Below are positions 44,651-52,498 of a stretch of DNA of 64,000 nt, piece by piece; the stretch's first letter is position 1, and each line of letters begins with the position of its first letter. The DNA lies in assembly GCA_965246995.1 (NCBI GenBank), contig OZ252008.1, positions 4,278,001 to 4,342,000 on the forward strand, given 5' to 3'. The notes below the pieces were generated by a model. The model ran no database searches, was not told the DNA's origin, and saw only the letters and a program-made list of their open reading frames with translations. This DNA comes from VXRJ01 sp965246995 (GTDB taxonomy: Bacteria > Acidobacteriota > Vicinamibacteria > Vicinamibacterales > UBA8438). Position numbers and translations under genes: made by a program.

Positions 44651-46024
44651 ATGTACATCACGGGGAACCACCTGTCGCGCCGCACCGTGCTGCGCGGAAT
44701 GGGCGTGTCGCTTGCCCTGCCGTTCCTTGACGCAATGGCTCCGGCAATGGCGGCCACGCGCCGGACCGCGGCCGCGCCGCGTACCCGGTTCGCCGCGATC
44801 GAGATGGTCCACGGGAGTGCCGGCAGCACCGGCGACGGCACGCGGCTGCATTACTGGTCGCCCTCGGAGGTCGGCAAGGACTTCGAGATGACGCCGATCC
44901 TCAGGGCGCTCGAGCCGCACCGCGACCACCTGACCGTCGTAAGCCACACCGATATCGCGCCGGCGACGGCCCAGACCGAAGCGGAGGCGGGTGCGGATCA
45001 CACGCGGTCGTCCGCCGCGTTCCTCACCTGCGCGCACGCGAAGATGACGGAGGGAGCGGACATTTACAACGCCACCTCTGCCGATCAGATCTACGCGCAG
45101 GCGTTCGGACAGGAAACGCCGCTGCCGTCGGTTCAGCTCTGCATCGAGGATGTCGGCTCGCTTACCGGCGCGTGCGGCTACGGATACAGCTGCGTCTACG
45201 CCAACACGATCTCCTGGTCGTCGCCGACGACGCCACTCCCGATGGAGCGCGATCCGCGCGTCGCTTTCGAACGGCTTTTCGGTGACGGAGCGACACCCGG
45301 GGAGCGGGAGACACGCCGCCGCGCGAACGCGTCCATCCTGGACGCCATTCTCGACAAGATCGATGACCTGGAGATGGGCCTCGGCGCTGCCGACCGTGCG
45401 CGCCTGGACGATTACCTCGAAGACGTCCGCGAGATCGAACGGCGCATTCAGCGGGTCGAGGAGACCAACGCCGCCGCCGTGGTGCGCGAGCTGCCAGCAT
45501 CGCCGATCGGAGTGCCCGACAGCTGGACCGAGCACGTCAACCTGATGTTCGACCTGCAGGTGCTCGCGTTCGTGACGGACACGACACGGGTCGCCACGTT
45601 CAAGATGGGACGCGACGTCAGTTCACGCGTTTTCACCGAGGCCGGGGTAGAGACGCCGTTCCACTCGCTGTCGCACCACGGCAACCGGCCTGACCGGCTC
45701 GCCGAATTTGCGAAGCTGAACGCCTTCCATGTCGATCAGGTGGCCCATTTCATTCAGCGCCTGAAGGAGACACCCGACGGCGACGGCAGCCTGCTCGATC
45801 AGTCGCTGGTGCTCTACGGCAGCCCGATGGGGGATGGCAGCGTCCACAACCACTTGCGGGTGCCGCTCTTCCTCGCGGGTCACGCAAACGGCCAGTTCAA
45901 GGGAAACCACCACCTGCTCTGCGCGGACGGCACGCCGATGGCGAACGTGATGCTGACGGTGCTCCGCCGGCTGGGCGTCGACATCGACAGCATCGGCGAC
46001 AGCACCGGTGAGCTGGATATCTAG
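44651..46024 (+). CDS. DUF1552 protein with TAT-type signal (cassette D)
   Basis: This 457-residue protein starts MYITGNHLSRRTVLRGMGVS with a twin-arginine signal; GGGAGG and GAG precede the ATG. Differences from the other copies: the early block is AAIEMVHGSAGSTGDG instead of FYVPNG, and the Cys block has GYSCVYANTISWSSPTTPLP. Later blocks are RVAFERLFGDGA, ARLDDYLEDVREIERRIQRV and FHSLSHHGNRP. It is separated from its DUF1592 gene by the insertion sequence, so expression now depends on a promoter in or after that element. The ankyrin gene follows 6 bases later. Confidence 0.92.
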   Translation: MYITGNHLSRRTVLRGMGVSLALPFLDAMAPAMAATRRTAAAPRTRFAAIEMVHGSAGSTGDGTRLHYWSPSEVGKDFEMTPILRALEPHRDHLTVVSHTDIAPATAQTEAEAGADHTRSSAAFLTCAHAKMTEGADIYNATSADQIYAQAFGQETPLPSVQLCIEDVGSLTGACGYGYSCVYANTISWSSPTTPLPMERDPRVAFERLFGDGATPGERETRRRANASILDAILDKIDDLEMGLGAADRARLDDYLEDVREIERRIQRVEETNAAAVVRELPASPIGVPDSWTEHVNLMFDLQVLAFVTDTTRVATFKMGRDVSSRVFTEAGVETPFHSLSHHGNRPDRLAEFAKLNAFHVDQVAHFIQRLKETPDGDGSLLDQSLVLYGSPMGDGSVHNHLRVPLFLAGHANGQFKGNHHLLCADGTPMANVMLTVLRRLGVDIDSIGDSTGELDI

Positions 46025-46030
46025 GAGCCC

Positions 46031-47629
46031 GTGGTGAAACCCCCGCTACATTCGAGCGGCGATGCATCTCGACGCTTGCTCGCCGCGCTGCTCGTGCTCG
46101 CGACGCTTGTCCCGACGGCCGTAACGGCTTCCGACTCCCCCCTCGCCGACGCCGCGCGCGACGGCGACGCCGAGCGCGTCCAAGCACTAATTGCCGAGCG
46201 TGCCAACCTGAACGCCGCACAGGGCGACGGCATGACCGCGCTCCACTGGGCCGCGTTCAACGACGACCACACGATCGCCCAGTTGCTGCTCGCGGCCGAC
46301 GCCAACGTGACGGTCAAGACACGGGTCGGCGCGATAACGCCGCTTTGGCTGGCGGCGAGCAACGGGAGCGCCGCCATGCTCGACCGGCTGCTCACCACCG
46401 AGGCCGACGTCAACCTGCCGACCGCCACCGGCGCCACACCGCTGATGGCGGCCGCCATGGCGGGCAACGTCGAGGCGATCGACCTGCTGATCGAACGAGG
46501 CGCGTGGATCAACGCGAGAGAGACCGAGAACGGACAAACGCCGCTGATGTTCGCCGCCTGGGAGAACCGTCCCGACGCGATCCGCGCCCTGGTCCGCCAC
46601 GGCGCGCTGAGCGGTCTGATGTCGTTCGTTGTTTCGATGATTGAGGAACGGGTGGACGAATACGGCAATCCGCTCCCCGATCGCCGCCGCCGCGTCCCCG
46701 GCGGCAACTCGGTGATGGGCGGCCTGACCCCATTGCTGTTGGCGGCGCGCGAAGGCCATCTTGAAGCGGTCACCGCGCTGGTCGAGTCGGGCGCCGATGT
46801 CGACCGGGCAAGCGGCGGTGACGGCAGCAGCCCGATGGTGATCGCCATCGGCAACGGGCACTACGACGTCGCGCAGTACCTTCTCGACCAGGGAGCCAAC
46901 CCGAACCTGGTGAACATCGACGGTCTCGGACCGCTCTACGCGACCGTCAACATGCGGCACGCCCCGATCTCCTGGGCGCCCAATCCGCGAACCGATCAGG
47001 AACAGATCGACTCGCTCAGCCTGCTGCGCAACCTGCTCGCGGCCGGCGCCGACCCCAACGCACGCGTGCTCCGCAAACTCTGGTTCAGCCCGACATCGCA
47101 CGACCGCGGCTGGGTCGACTTCGCCGGCTCCACCCCCTTCTGGCGGGCGGCGCATTCGACCGACGTCGAGGCCATGCGCATCCTCGTCGAAGGGGGCGCC
47201 GACGCGAACCTGGCGACCGACGGCGGTGCGACGCCGCTGATGGTGGCGGCCGGCATTGGCTGGGTGGGCAACTTCACCCAGAACTCACCCGACTCGTTCA
47301 CAAAGGCGGTCCGGTACTGCCTGGAGCTGGGAAACGACATCAACGCCGCCGACAGCCGGGGCTACACCGCCCTGCACGGTGCTGCCGGTCGCGGTGACAT
47401 GGAGATGGTCCGCTACCTGGTCGAGCAGGGAGCGCGCGTCGACGCGCTCACGCGCAACGGCAACTCGCCCGCCGACATGGCGTTCGGACCGTCGCGCTTC
47501 TTTATCCCGAAACCGGAGACCGCCGACCTGCTGGTCGAACTCGGCTCCCCCTTCCAGAACAACTGCCGTTCGGATCAGTGCGTCGACGGGAAATTCTTCG
47601 GCGCTGCCGGCGACGTCCAGGCCCGGTAG
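46031..47629 (+). CDS. Exported ankyrin-repeat protein (cassette D)
   Basis: This is a 532-residue protein with a GTG start (a second GTG follows at 46034) and a signal peptide (RRLLAALLVLATLVPTAVTA). About eleven ankyrin repeats: GMTALHWAAFNDDHTIAQLL, GATPLMAAAMAGNVEAIDLL, GLTPLLLAAREGHLEAVTAL, STPFWRAAHSTDVEAMRILV and GYTALHGAAGRGDMEMVRYL. The end (GSPFQNNCRSDQCVDGKFFG) carries two Cys residues, recalling the CYDC tail of the cassette A copy. It follows the DUF1552 gene as in cassettes A and B. Predicted periplasmic. Confidence 0.9.
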   Translation: MVKPPLHSSGDASRRLLAALLVLATLVPTAVTASDSPLADAARDGDAERVQALIAERANLNAAQGDGMTALHWAAFNDDHTIAQLLLAADANVTVKTRVGAITPLWLAASNGSAAMLDRLLTTEADVNLPTATGATPLMAAAMAGNVEAIDLLIERGAWINARETENGQTPLMFAAWENRPDAIRALVRHGALSGLMSFVVSMIEERVDEYGNPLPDRRRRVPGGNSVMGGLTPLLLAAREGHLEAVTALVESGADVDRASGGDGSSPMVIAIGNGHYDVAQYLLDQGANPNLVNIDGLGPLYATVNMRHAPISWAPNPRTDQEQIDSLSLLRNLLAAGADPNARVLRKLWFSPTSHDRGWVDFAGSTPFWRAAHSTDVEAMRILVEGGADANLATDGGATPLMVAAGIGWVGNFTQNSPDSFTKAVRYCLELGNDINAADSRGYTALHGAAGRGDMEMVRYLVEQGARVDALTRNGNSPADMAFGPSRFFIPKPETADLLVELGSPFQNNCRSDQCVDGKFFGAAGDVQAR

Positions 47630-47632
47630 CCG

Positions 47633-47695
47633 CGCGCCCTGACGGGCGCGTTGGAAGTTTCGCTGGCGCGAAACTTCTACGTCGCAGGCTCCTGG
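47633..47695. repeat. 63-bp double-hairpin element, copy B
   Basis: CGCGCCC-TGAC-GGGCGCG forms a perfect 7-bp stem, and GAAGTTTCGC-TGGC-GCGAAACTTC a perfect 10-bp stem. It begins 4 bases after the stop of the ankyrin gene and is repeated at once by copy C. Confidence 0.92.
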
Positions 47696-47758
47696 CGCGC
47701 CCTGACGGGCGCGTTGGAAGTTTCGCTGGCGCGAAACTTCTACGTCGCAGGCTCCTGG
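47696..47758. repeat. 63-bp double-hairpin element, copy C
   Basis: It appears identical to copy B and directly abuts it, so the period is exactly 63 bases (21 codons). It ends just inside the hydrophobic signal peptide of the DUF481 protein. Confidence 0.92.
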
Positions 47759-47763
47759 CGGTC

Positions 47764-48720
47764 GTGGGCCTGACGCTCCTCGCGCTGGCGGTGTGGCCGG
47801 CGCGGCTTGGCGCGCAGACGCCCGACGCGGACACTGACGCTGACAACGCGCCTGGCTGGGACAACGCCACCGAGTTGAGCGTGGTCCGAACCGGCGGCAA
47901 TGCCGAGACGCAGACCCTCGGCTTCTCGAACACCCTGCGCTTGCGGGGAACCGCGCACCGTCTGCGTCTCCGTTTCGACGGCGTCCGGTCGCGCGGGGGA
48001 GACGAGCCTTACCTCACCCTCCCCCCCGGCATCCGCTTCCCGCTCGGCGGGCGGCCCGATCAGTTCGAAACCGTGGTGGTCCGGCCGCCGCTCGATCCGG
48101 ACGTCGAGCAGTACTTCGTAGAGGGACGCTACGACCGCGAACTGGGCGAGCGCTTTCTCTGGCACGCCGGCGCAAGCTGGGACCGCAACAACGACGCCGG
48201 CATCCGCAACCGAACCATCGTCTTCGGCGGCGTCGGCAACACCTGGGCCGACCGCGAGTCGCTCGCGCTCTCCACCGCCTACGGCTTCAGCTACACCGCC
48301 CGCGAGGAACTGGTGAGGGACGGCGCGAAAGCGGACCGGTTCGCCGGCATCCGCATCAACGGCGACTACCGGCAGCGACTCGGGATCACCGAGATCGACG
48401 GCGGGCTGACCATGAACGTCAGTTTGACCGATCGCTCCGACTACTCGCTCAACACCACGAGCGGCGCTGCCGTCACGATGACGGATCACCTCTCGCTCCG
48501 GGTCAGCCTGCAGTGGCTCTACGAACATCAGCCGGCACTCGACGAAGCCGCCATCGTCGCGCGTATCGCGCTGCGCGATCCGGACGGCGTTCCGTCGAGC
48601 GGCGACGAGCTGTTCGAGACGGTCGCCAACGGTGGCCTCACAGTCGACCTCGGCACTGGCCGGCTCCGCAAGGATGGCTTGGATACGATACTGAGGACCG
48701 CACTGGTAATCAGTTTCTGA
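47764..48720 (+). CDS. DUF481 outer-membrane beta-barrel protein (5' end altered by repeats)
   Basis: This is 318 residues from GTG 47764; the frame is open back to a GTG at 47578, inside the preceding gene. The start is therefore uncertain. The h-region of the signal peptide (LLALAVWPARLGAQ) is present, but the positive n-region that would precede it comes from the repeats (KLLRRRLLAVV). The mature part is rich in alternating beta strands typical of DUF481/YdiY barrels: NATELSVVRTGGNAETQTLG, GRYDRELGERFLWHAGASWD, STAYGFSYTAREELV and a terminal strand ILRTALVISF ending in Phe. It is a likely outer-membrane protein of unknown cargo. Confidence 0.8.
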   Translation: MGLTLLALAVWPARLGAQTPDADTDADNAPGWDNATELSVVRTGGNAETQTLGFSNTLRLRGTAHRLRLRFDGVRSRGGDEPYLTLPPGIRFPLGGRPDQFETVVVRPPLDPDVEQYFVEGRYDRELGERFLWHAGASWDRNNDAGIRNRTIVFGGVGNTWADRESLALSTAYGFSYTAREELVRDGAKADRFAGIRINGDYRQRLGITEIDGGLTMNVSLTDRSDYSLNTTSGAAVTMTDHLSLRVSLQWLYEHQPALDEAAIVARIALRDPDGVPSSGDELFETVANGGLTVDLGTGRLRKDGLDTILRTALVISF

Positions 48721-48735
48721 GGGACGGAGGACAGC

Positions 48736-50406
48736 ATGCCGAGGAACCACCGATTGACGATCCGACTCGGCGTTGCGGCAATCCTGTTCGTCTCGGCCGG
48801 GCTTCTGGCTGCCGCGACCGGTACCGCGCAGTCGGCCACACCGAGCGCCGACGAACGGGCCGGCTGCGAAGCGCTACAACAGATTCGCAACCTGACGGTT
48901 ACCCAAGCGGGAGTGTCGGAGACCGATAGCGGTGAACCTTACTGCTACGTCCGGGGCATCCTGCCGCCCGCCATCCATTTCCATCTGCAGTTGCCGCTGC
49001 CCCGCAACTGGAATGGCCGCTTCCTGAAATGGGGCGACGGCGGCAAGGACGGCGATCTCGACTTCGCCGATCACCGCGTGGCGGAAGGCTACGCCGTCGC
49101 CAACAGCAACACCGGCCATGACAACGGCGCCGAGCCGGGATCGTCGTTCGCGTACAACAACCGGCAGGCGGAAATCGACTTCGGCTACCGCGCCGTCCAT
49201 CTGACGGCCGCGGCGGGCAAGACACTCGTGCGCCGCTATTACGACGCCGCACCGGAGTACTCGTACTTCGAGGGCTGCTCCACCGGTGGCCGGCAAGGAC
49301 TGATGGAGGCGCAGCGCTACCCCGGCGACTTCGACGGGATCGTGGCGGGGGCGCCCGCGAACCACTACCAGGAAATGAACGCGGTGCGCGTCTGGTTGCT
49401 GCAGCGCATGTTCCGTGACGGCTTCACCGGCGCACTCGGGTTCGACACGGACGGCGACGGCCGGTTCGACAGTATCCGAAAGGTGGAGATCCTGGCCGAC
49501 GCGGTGCTCGCCGCGTGCGACCGGAACGATGGCGTCGCCGACGGCGTGATCGACGATCCCCTCCGCTGCAACTTCGACCCGGACCGCGATCTCGCACCGC
49601 ACCGTTGCATTGACGACATCGACGGTGACGACTGCTTCACGCGCGCGCAGGTGCAAACGGTCCGCGACTTCCATGCCGGGCCGCGCGATCGCCGGGGAGA
49701 TCCCATTTACGCCGGCAAGCCGCTCGGGTCGGAAATGCAGTGGCCGCGCCTCTTCATCCCGTACCCCGCGAACAACTTTGCGCCGGGCGCGGTCGGCCTC
49801 GGCGGCGATCATCTCAACTACCTCTTCTATGACGAGGATCCGGGTGTCGCCCCGACCGACCTCGTCGACACTTCCAAACCGGCAAATCGAAACGGCACGC
49901 CGCCAGAATGGGCCTGGTGGGAGTTCGACATCGACGACGTCACGGATGGGAAGGGAGACGTCATGAAGGGAATCACCGATGCGGTGAATCCGGATCTGAC
50001 GCGCTTCCTGCTGCAGCAGGACGGAAAACTGATCCTCTACCACGGCTGGGCGGACGCCCTGGTGGTGCCGCAGCCGACCGTCACCTACTACGAGGAGATG
50101 GTCGACGCCACCTTCGACGGAGACCTCTCGGCGGCACAGGAACGCGCGCGGCTCTTCATGGCGCCCGGGATGGGTCACTGCCGCGGCGGCCGCGGACCCG
50201 ACACCTGGGACCGGCTGGCGCCGCTCGTCGCCTGGGTCGAGCGGGGCGAGACGCCCGACGCGCTGATCGCGACGCACGTAACCGATGGCGTCGTTGACAA
50301 CGAACGGCCGCTCTGCCCCTATCCGGCACGAGCGGTGTACACGGGACCGGCCGGCGGCGCGGACGATCCGGCGAACTGGACGGCGGCGAACTTTACTTGC
50401 CGGTAG
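48736..50406 (+). CDS. Tannase/feruloyl esterase family protein
   Basis: This is a 556-residue protein with GGAGGACAGC before the ATG and a Sec signal (LTIRLGVAAILFVSAGLLAA). It has the catalytic set of the family: Cys181-Ser182 in EGCSTGGRQGLMEAQRYP, Asp440 in YHGWADALV, and His481-Cys482 in PGMGHCRGG. The family links the Cys next to the nucleophile and the Cys next to the His by a disulfide, as in fungal tannase and feruloyl esterase B. A calcium site is suggested by DTDGDGRFD. It should hydrolyse an ester of an aromatic acid such as a gallate or ferulate. Secreted; it may supply the quinoproteins (inference). Confidence 0.9.
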   Translation: MPRNHRLTIRLGVAAILFVSAGLLAAATGTAQSATPSADERAGCEALQQIRNLTVTQAGVSETDSGEPYCYVRGILPPAIHFHLQLPLPRNWNGRFLKWGDGGKDGDLDFADHRVAEGYAVANSNTGHDNGAEPGSSFAYNNRQAEIDFGYRAVHLTAAAGKTLVRRYYDAAPEYSYFEGCSTGGRQGLMEAQRYPGDFDGIVAGAPANHYQEMNAVRVWLLQRMFRDGFTGALGFDTDGDGRFDSIRKVEILADAVLAACDRNDGVADGVIDDPLRCNFDPDRDLAPHRCIDDIDGDDCFTRAQVQTVRDFHAGPRDRRGDPIYAGKPLGSEMQWPRLFIPYPANNFAPGAVGLGGDHLNYLFYDEDPGVAPTDLVDTSKPANRNGTPPEWAWWEFDIDDVTDGKGDVMKGITDAVNPDLTRFLLQQDGKLILYHGWADALVVPQPTVTYYEEMVDATFDGDLSAAQERARLFMAPGMGHCRGGRGPDTWDRLAPLVAWVERGETPDALIATHVTDGVVDNERPLCPYPARAVYTGPAGGADDPANWTAANFTCR

Positions 50407-50442
50407 CAGCGAAGCATCTGACAAGACTTGGGAGTGACTGAC

Positions 50443-51897
50443 ATGCATGAGCGGTGTCAACCGATAGAAGACCTCGAGTCACACGCAGCGTTGGCCACGC
50501 CGGGGCTCCGCGCTTTGGCGGAAGTCTGGAACGAGCAGCGCAATCGGCTGGGCGATATGGACGCCTATCGCCAGTTCGAGGAGCGGTTGAAACGCGAGTG
50601 GGCCATCGAGACCGGACTGATCGAACGCCTCTACACCCTGGATCGCGGGGTCACGCAGTTGCTCATCGAACACGGGATTCGGGCGACGCTGATTCCGCAC
50701 GGCCACGGTGTGAATCCGGACGAGATTGTGGCAATCATCGCCGATCATGAAGCGGCCGTCGAAGGTGTCTTTGACTTCGTCAAGGGAGAGCGGTCCCTGT
50801 CCGCAAGCTACATCAAGGAATTGCATGCCCTGATGACGCAGCATCAGGAAACCGTTCCGGGCGTCGACCCACTTGGCAGGAAAACATCGGCCCCACTGCT
50901 ACGAGGCGCGTACAAGAGCCTCCCTAACAATCCACTCCGGCCGGACGACACCATTCATGAGTATTGCCCGCCGGAGCAGGTCGATTCGGAGATGGACCGG
51001 TTGATCGCCCTGCATCAACAGCATAGCGACGTCGCGCCCGAGGTCGAGGCAGCCTGGCTGCACCACCGTTTCGCACAGATCCATCCCTTTCAGGACGGCA
51101 ACGGAAGGATTGCCCGCGCGCTCGCGACGCTGGTGTTCGTCAAGGCCGGCTGGTTCCCGCTGGTGGTCCGGGACCAGGAACGAGCGCTATACATCGGTGC
51201 GCTGGAAGCCGCCGATGACGGGGATCTCAAGCCGCTGGTCGAGTACTTCGCCCGTCTGCAGAGGAGTGCATTCGTCCAGGCATTGAGCATCGTCGAGGAC
51301 GTCCGGCAGGCGCGGCGCGTTGAGGACACGATCCAATCGGTACGGCAACAGCTTCAACAACGAAGAGACTCTCTTGTTGCCGAGTGGGAAGCCGCCAAGG
51401 CCATCGCCGGAACGTTGCGACAGCAAGCTGAACACAGGCTGGAACACGTGGCGGACGATCTAGGGCGCGAGATGCGCGACGTGCTCGATCATGGCAATTA
51501 CTACGCCGGCGGAGCGGAAGACGGCGGTGAACGCAGCCACTACTATCGCTATCAGATCATCCAGAGCGCGAAGGCACTGGACTATTTCGCCAATCCGGGC
51601 ATCTACCGGGCCTGGGCCCGGCTAGCGCTGCGCAACACGAATGTGACCGAGATCTTGATCGCCTTCCATGGTATTGGGCGGGAATTCCGGGGCGTGCTTG
51701 CCTGTTCCGCGTCGTGGTTCCAGCGTATGGAGACGGACGACGGCGAGCGGGAGATCGGCCCCGTGACGCCGCTGACGGACAGCGCCTTCCTGATCAACTA
51801 CAAGGAATCACGCGACGAAGCCGCCGCGCGGTTTTCGGACTGGCTTGAAGACGCCCTCGTGCGCGGCCTGAAACTCTGGCAGGAAACGGCGTTATGA
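50443..51897 (+). CDS. Fic-domain protein (AMP-transferase type)
   Basis: This is 484 residues from ATG 50443 with GGGAG upstream; a TTG at 50428 is less likely. The Fic motif is HPFQDGNGRIAR with catalytic His214, which transfers AMP (or another nucleotide moiety) to a target protein hydroxyl. The inhibitory-helix site near residue 60 reads AIETGLIERLYTL. The consensus is S/T-x-x-x-E-G/N, so the Glu is present but the next residue is Arg. After the Fic domain a helical region (SIVEDVRQARRVEDTIQSVR, then Gln/Arg-rich) and a folded C-terminal domain follow. No toxin-antitoxin partner is adjacent. No signal peptide, so cytoplasmic. Confidence 0.9.
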   Translation: MHERCQPIEDLESHAALATPGLRALAEVWNEQRNRLGDMDAYRQFEERLKREWAIETGLIERLYTLDRGVTQLLIEHGIRATLIPHGHGVNPDEIVAIIADHEAAVEGVFDFVKGERSLSASYIKELHALMTQHQETVPGVDPLGRKTSAPLLRGAYKSLPNNPLRPDDTIHEYCPPEQVDSEMDRLIALHQQHSDVAPEVEAAWLHHRFAQIHPFQDGNGRIARALATLVFVKAGWFPLVVRDQERALYIGALEAADDGDLKPLVEYFARLQRSAFVQALSIVEDVRQARRVEDTIQSVRQQLQQRRDSLVAEWEAAKAIAGTLRQQAEHRLEHVADDLGREMRDVLDHGNYYAGGAEDGGERSHYYRYQIIQSAKALDYFANPGIYRAWARLALRNTNVTEILIAFHGIGREFRGVLACSASWFQRMETDDGEREIGPVTPLTDSAFLINYKESRDEAAARFSDWLEDALVRGLKLWQETAL

Positions 51898-51964
51898 CGC
51901 CGGTCGATTGCCTCCCCGCGTCGTAGAACCCGGGCGGGGCTGCAGCCGGCGCGTATGCGGTCAG

Positions 51965-52444
51965 CTACTCGACGGCCGGAACGTAAACGGGGGCAGGTCC
52001 CGCAAACTGGACCGCCTCATTGCCGGACGGCGCGCTCCCGAACATCCGGGCGATGCGCTCGATCACCTGCGGCGGCGCGCTGCTGGTCAGGACCAGCCAG
52101 TCGGTGACGGTACCCGGCTCAATCAGGCCCATCCGCAGCTCTTCGACGTCGTCCACTTCCTCTCCGAACGCGCTCTCCTCCAGGCCGCGCCACTCGACGC
52201 GAACCTGCGTGTCACCCTTGTTCGTGAGGCGATACCGGTACTCGTAACCGTCAGCCGTCGCTTCGACTTCCGATTCGAAGACGACGTTGACGTAGTACCA
52301 GAGCTCGTACTCGGCGTCGAATGCACGCGTCCCGCGCGTGGTGACCAGCGGCTCCCACGTCTCCGTCTGCGCCGCGAGGGCCCCCGGCGTGGCCGCCAGC
52401 AGCAGCGCCAGGACCACCACGCACACCGCCTTCCGGGAGATCAT
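51965..52444 (-). CDS. Small exported protein, uncharacterised
   Basis: This is a 159-residue protein with a signal peptide (VCVVVLALLLAATPGALAAQ) and a beta-rich body: FDAEYELWYYVNVVFESEVE, GYEYRYRLTNKGDTQVRVEW and RMGLIEPGTVTDWLVLTS. The pattern recalls a single beta-sandwich domain. I recognise no family. It is divergent from 52499 with 54 bases between starts, so both may share a regulatory region. Confidence 0.7.
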   Translation of the reverse strand: MISRKAVCVVVLALLLAATPGALAAQTETWEPLVTTRGTRAFDAEYELWYYVNVVFESEVEATADGYEYRYRLTNKGDTQVRVEWRGLEESAFGEEVDDVEELRMGLIEPGTVTDWLVLTSSAPPQVIERIARMFGSAPSGNEAVQFAGPAPVYVPAVE

Positions 52445-52483
52445 CAGCCGTATTCTAACGCTCCACCGGGAGAACGGTTGCAA

Positions 52484-52489
52484 TATGAT
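52484..52489 (+). promoter_or_regulatory. Possible -10 box (TATGAT) at a leaderless start
   Basis: TATGAT lies 9 bases before the ATG at 52499, and there is no Shine-Dalgarno sequence. The -35 position is not recognisable. Confidence 0.3.
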
Positions 52490-52498
52490 GGTGCCGCA

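Noticed and set aside
47633..47758. A CRISPR-like array of two repeats
   Set aside because: The two copies abut with no spacer, and a third copy lies 4.5 kb away inside a gene. This is a palindromic element.
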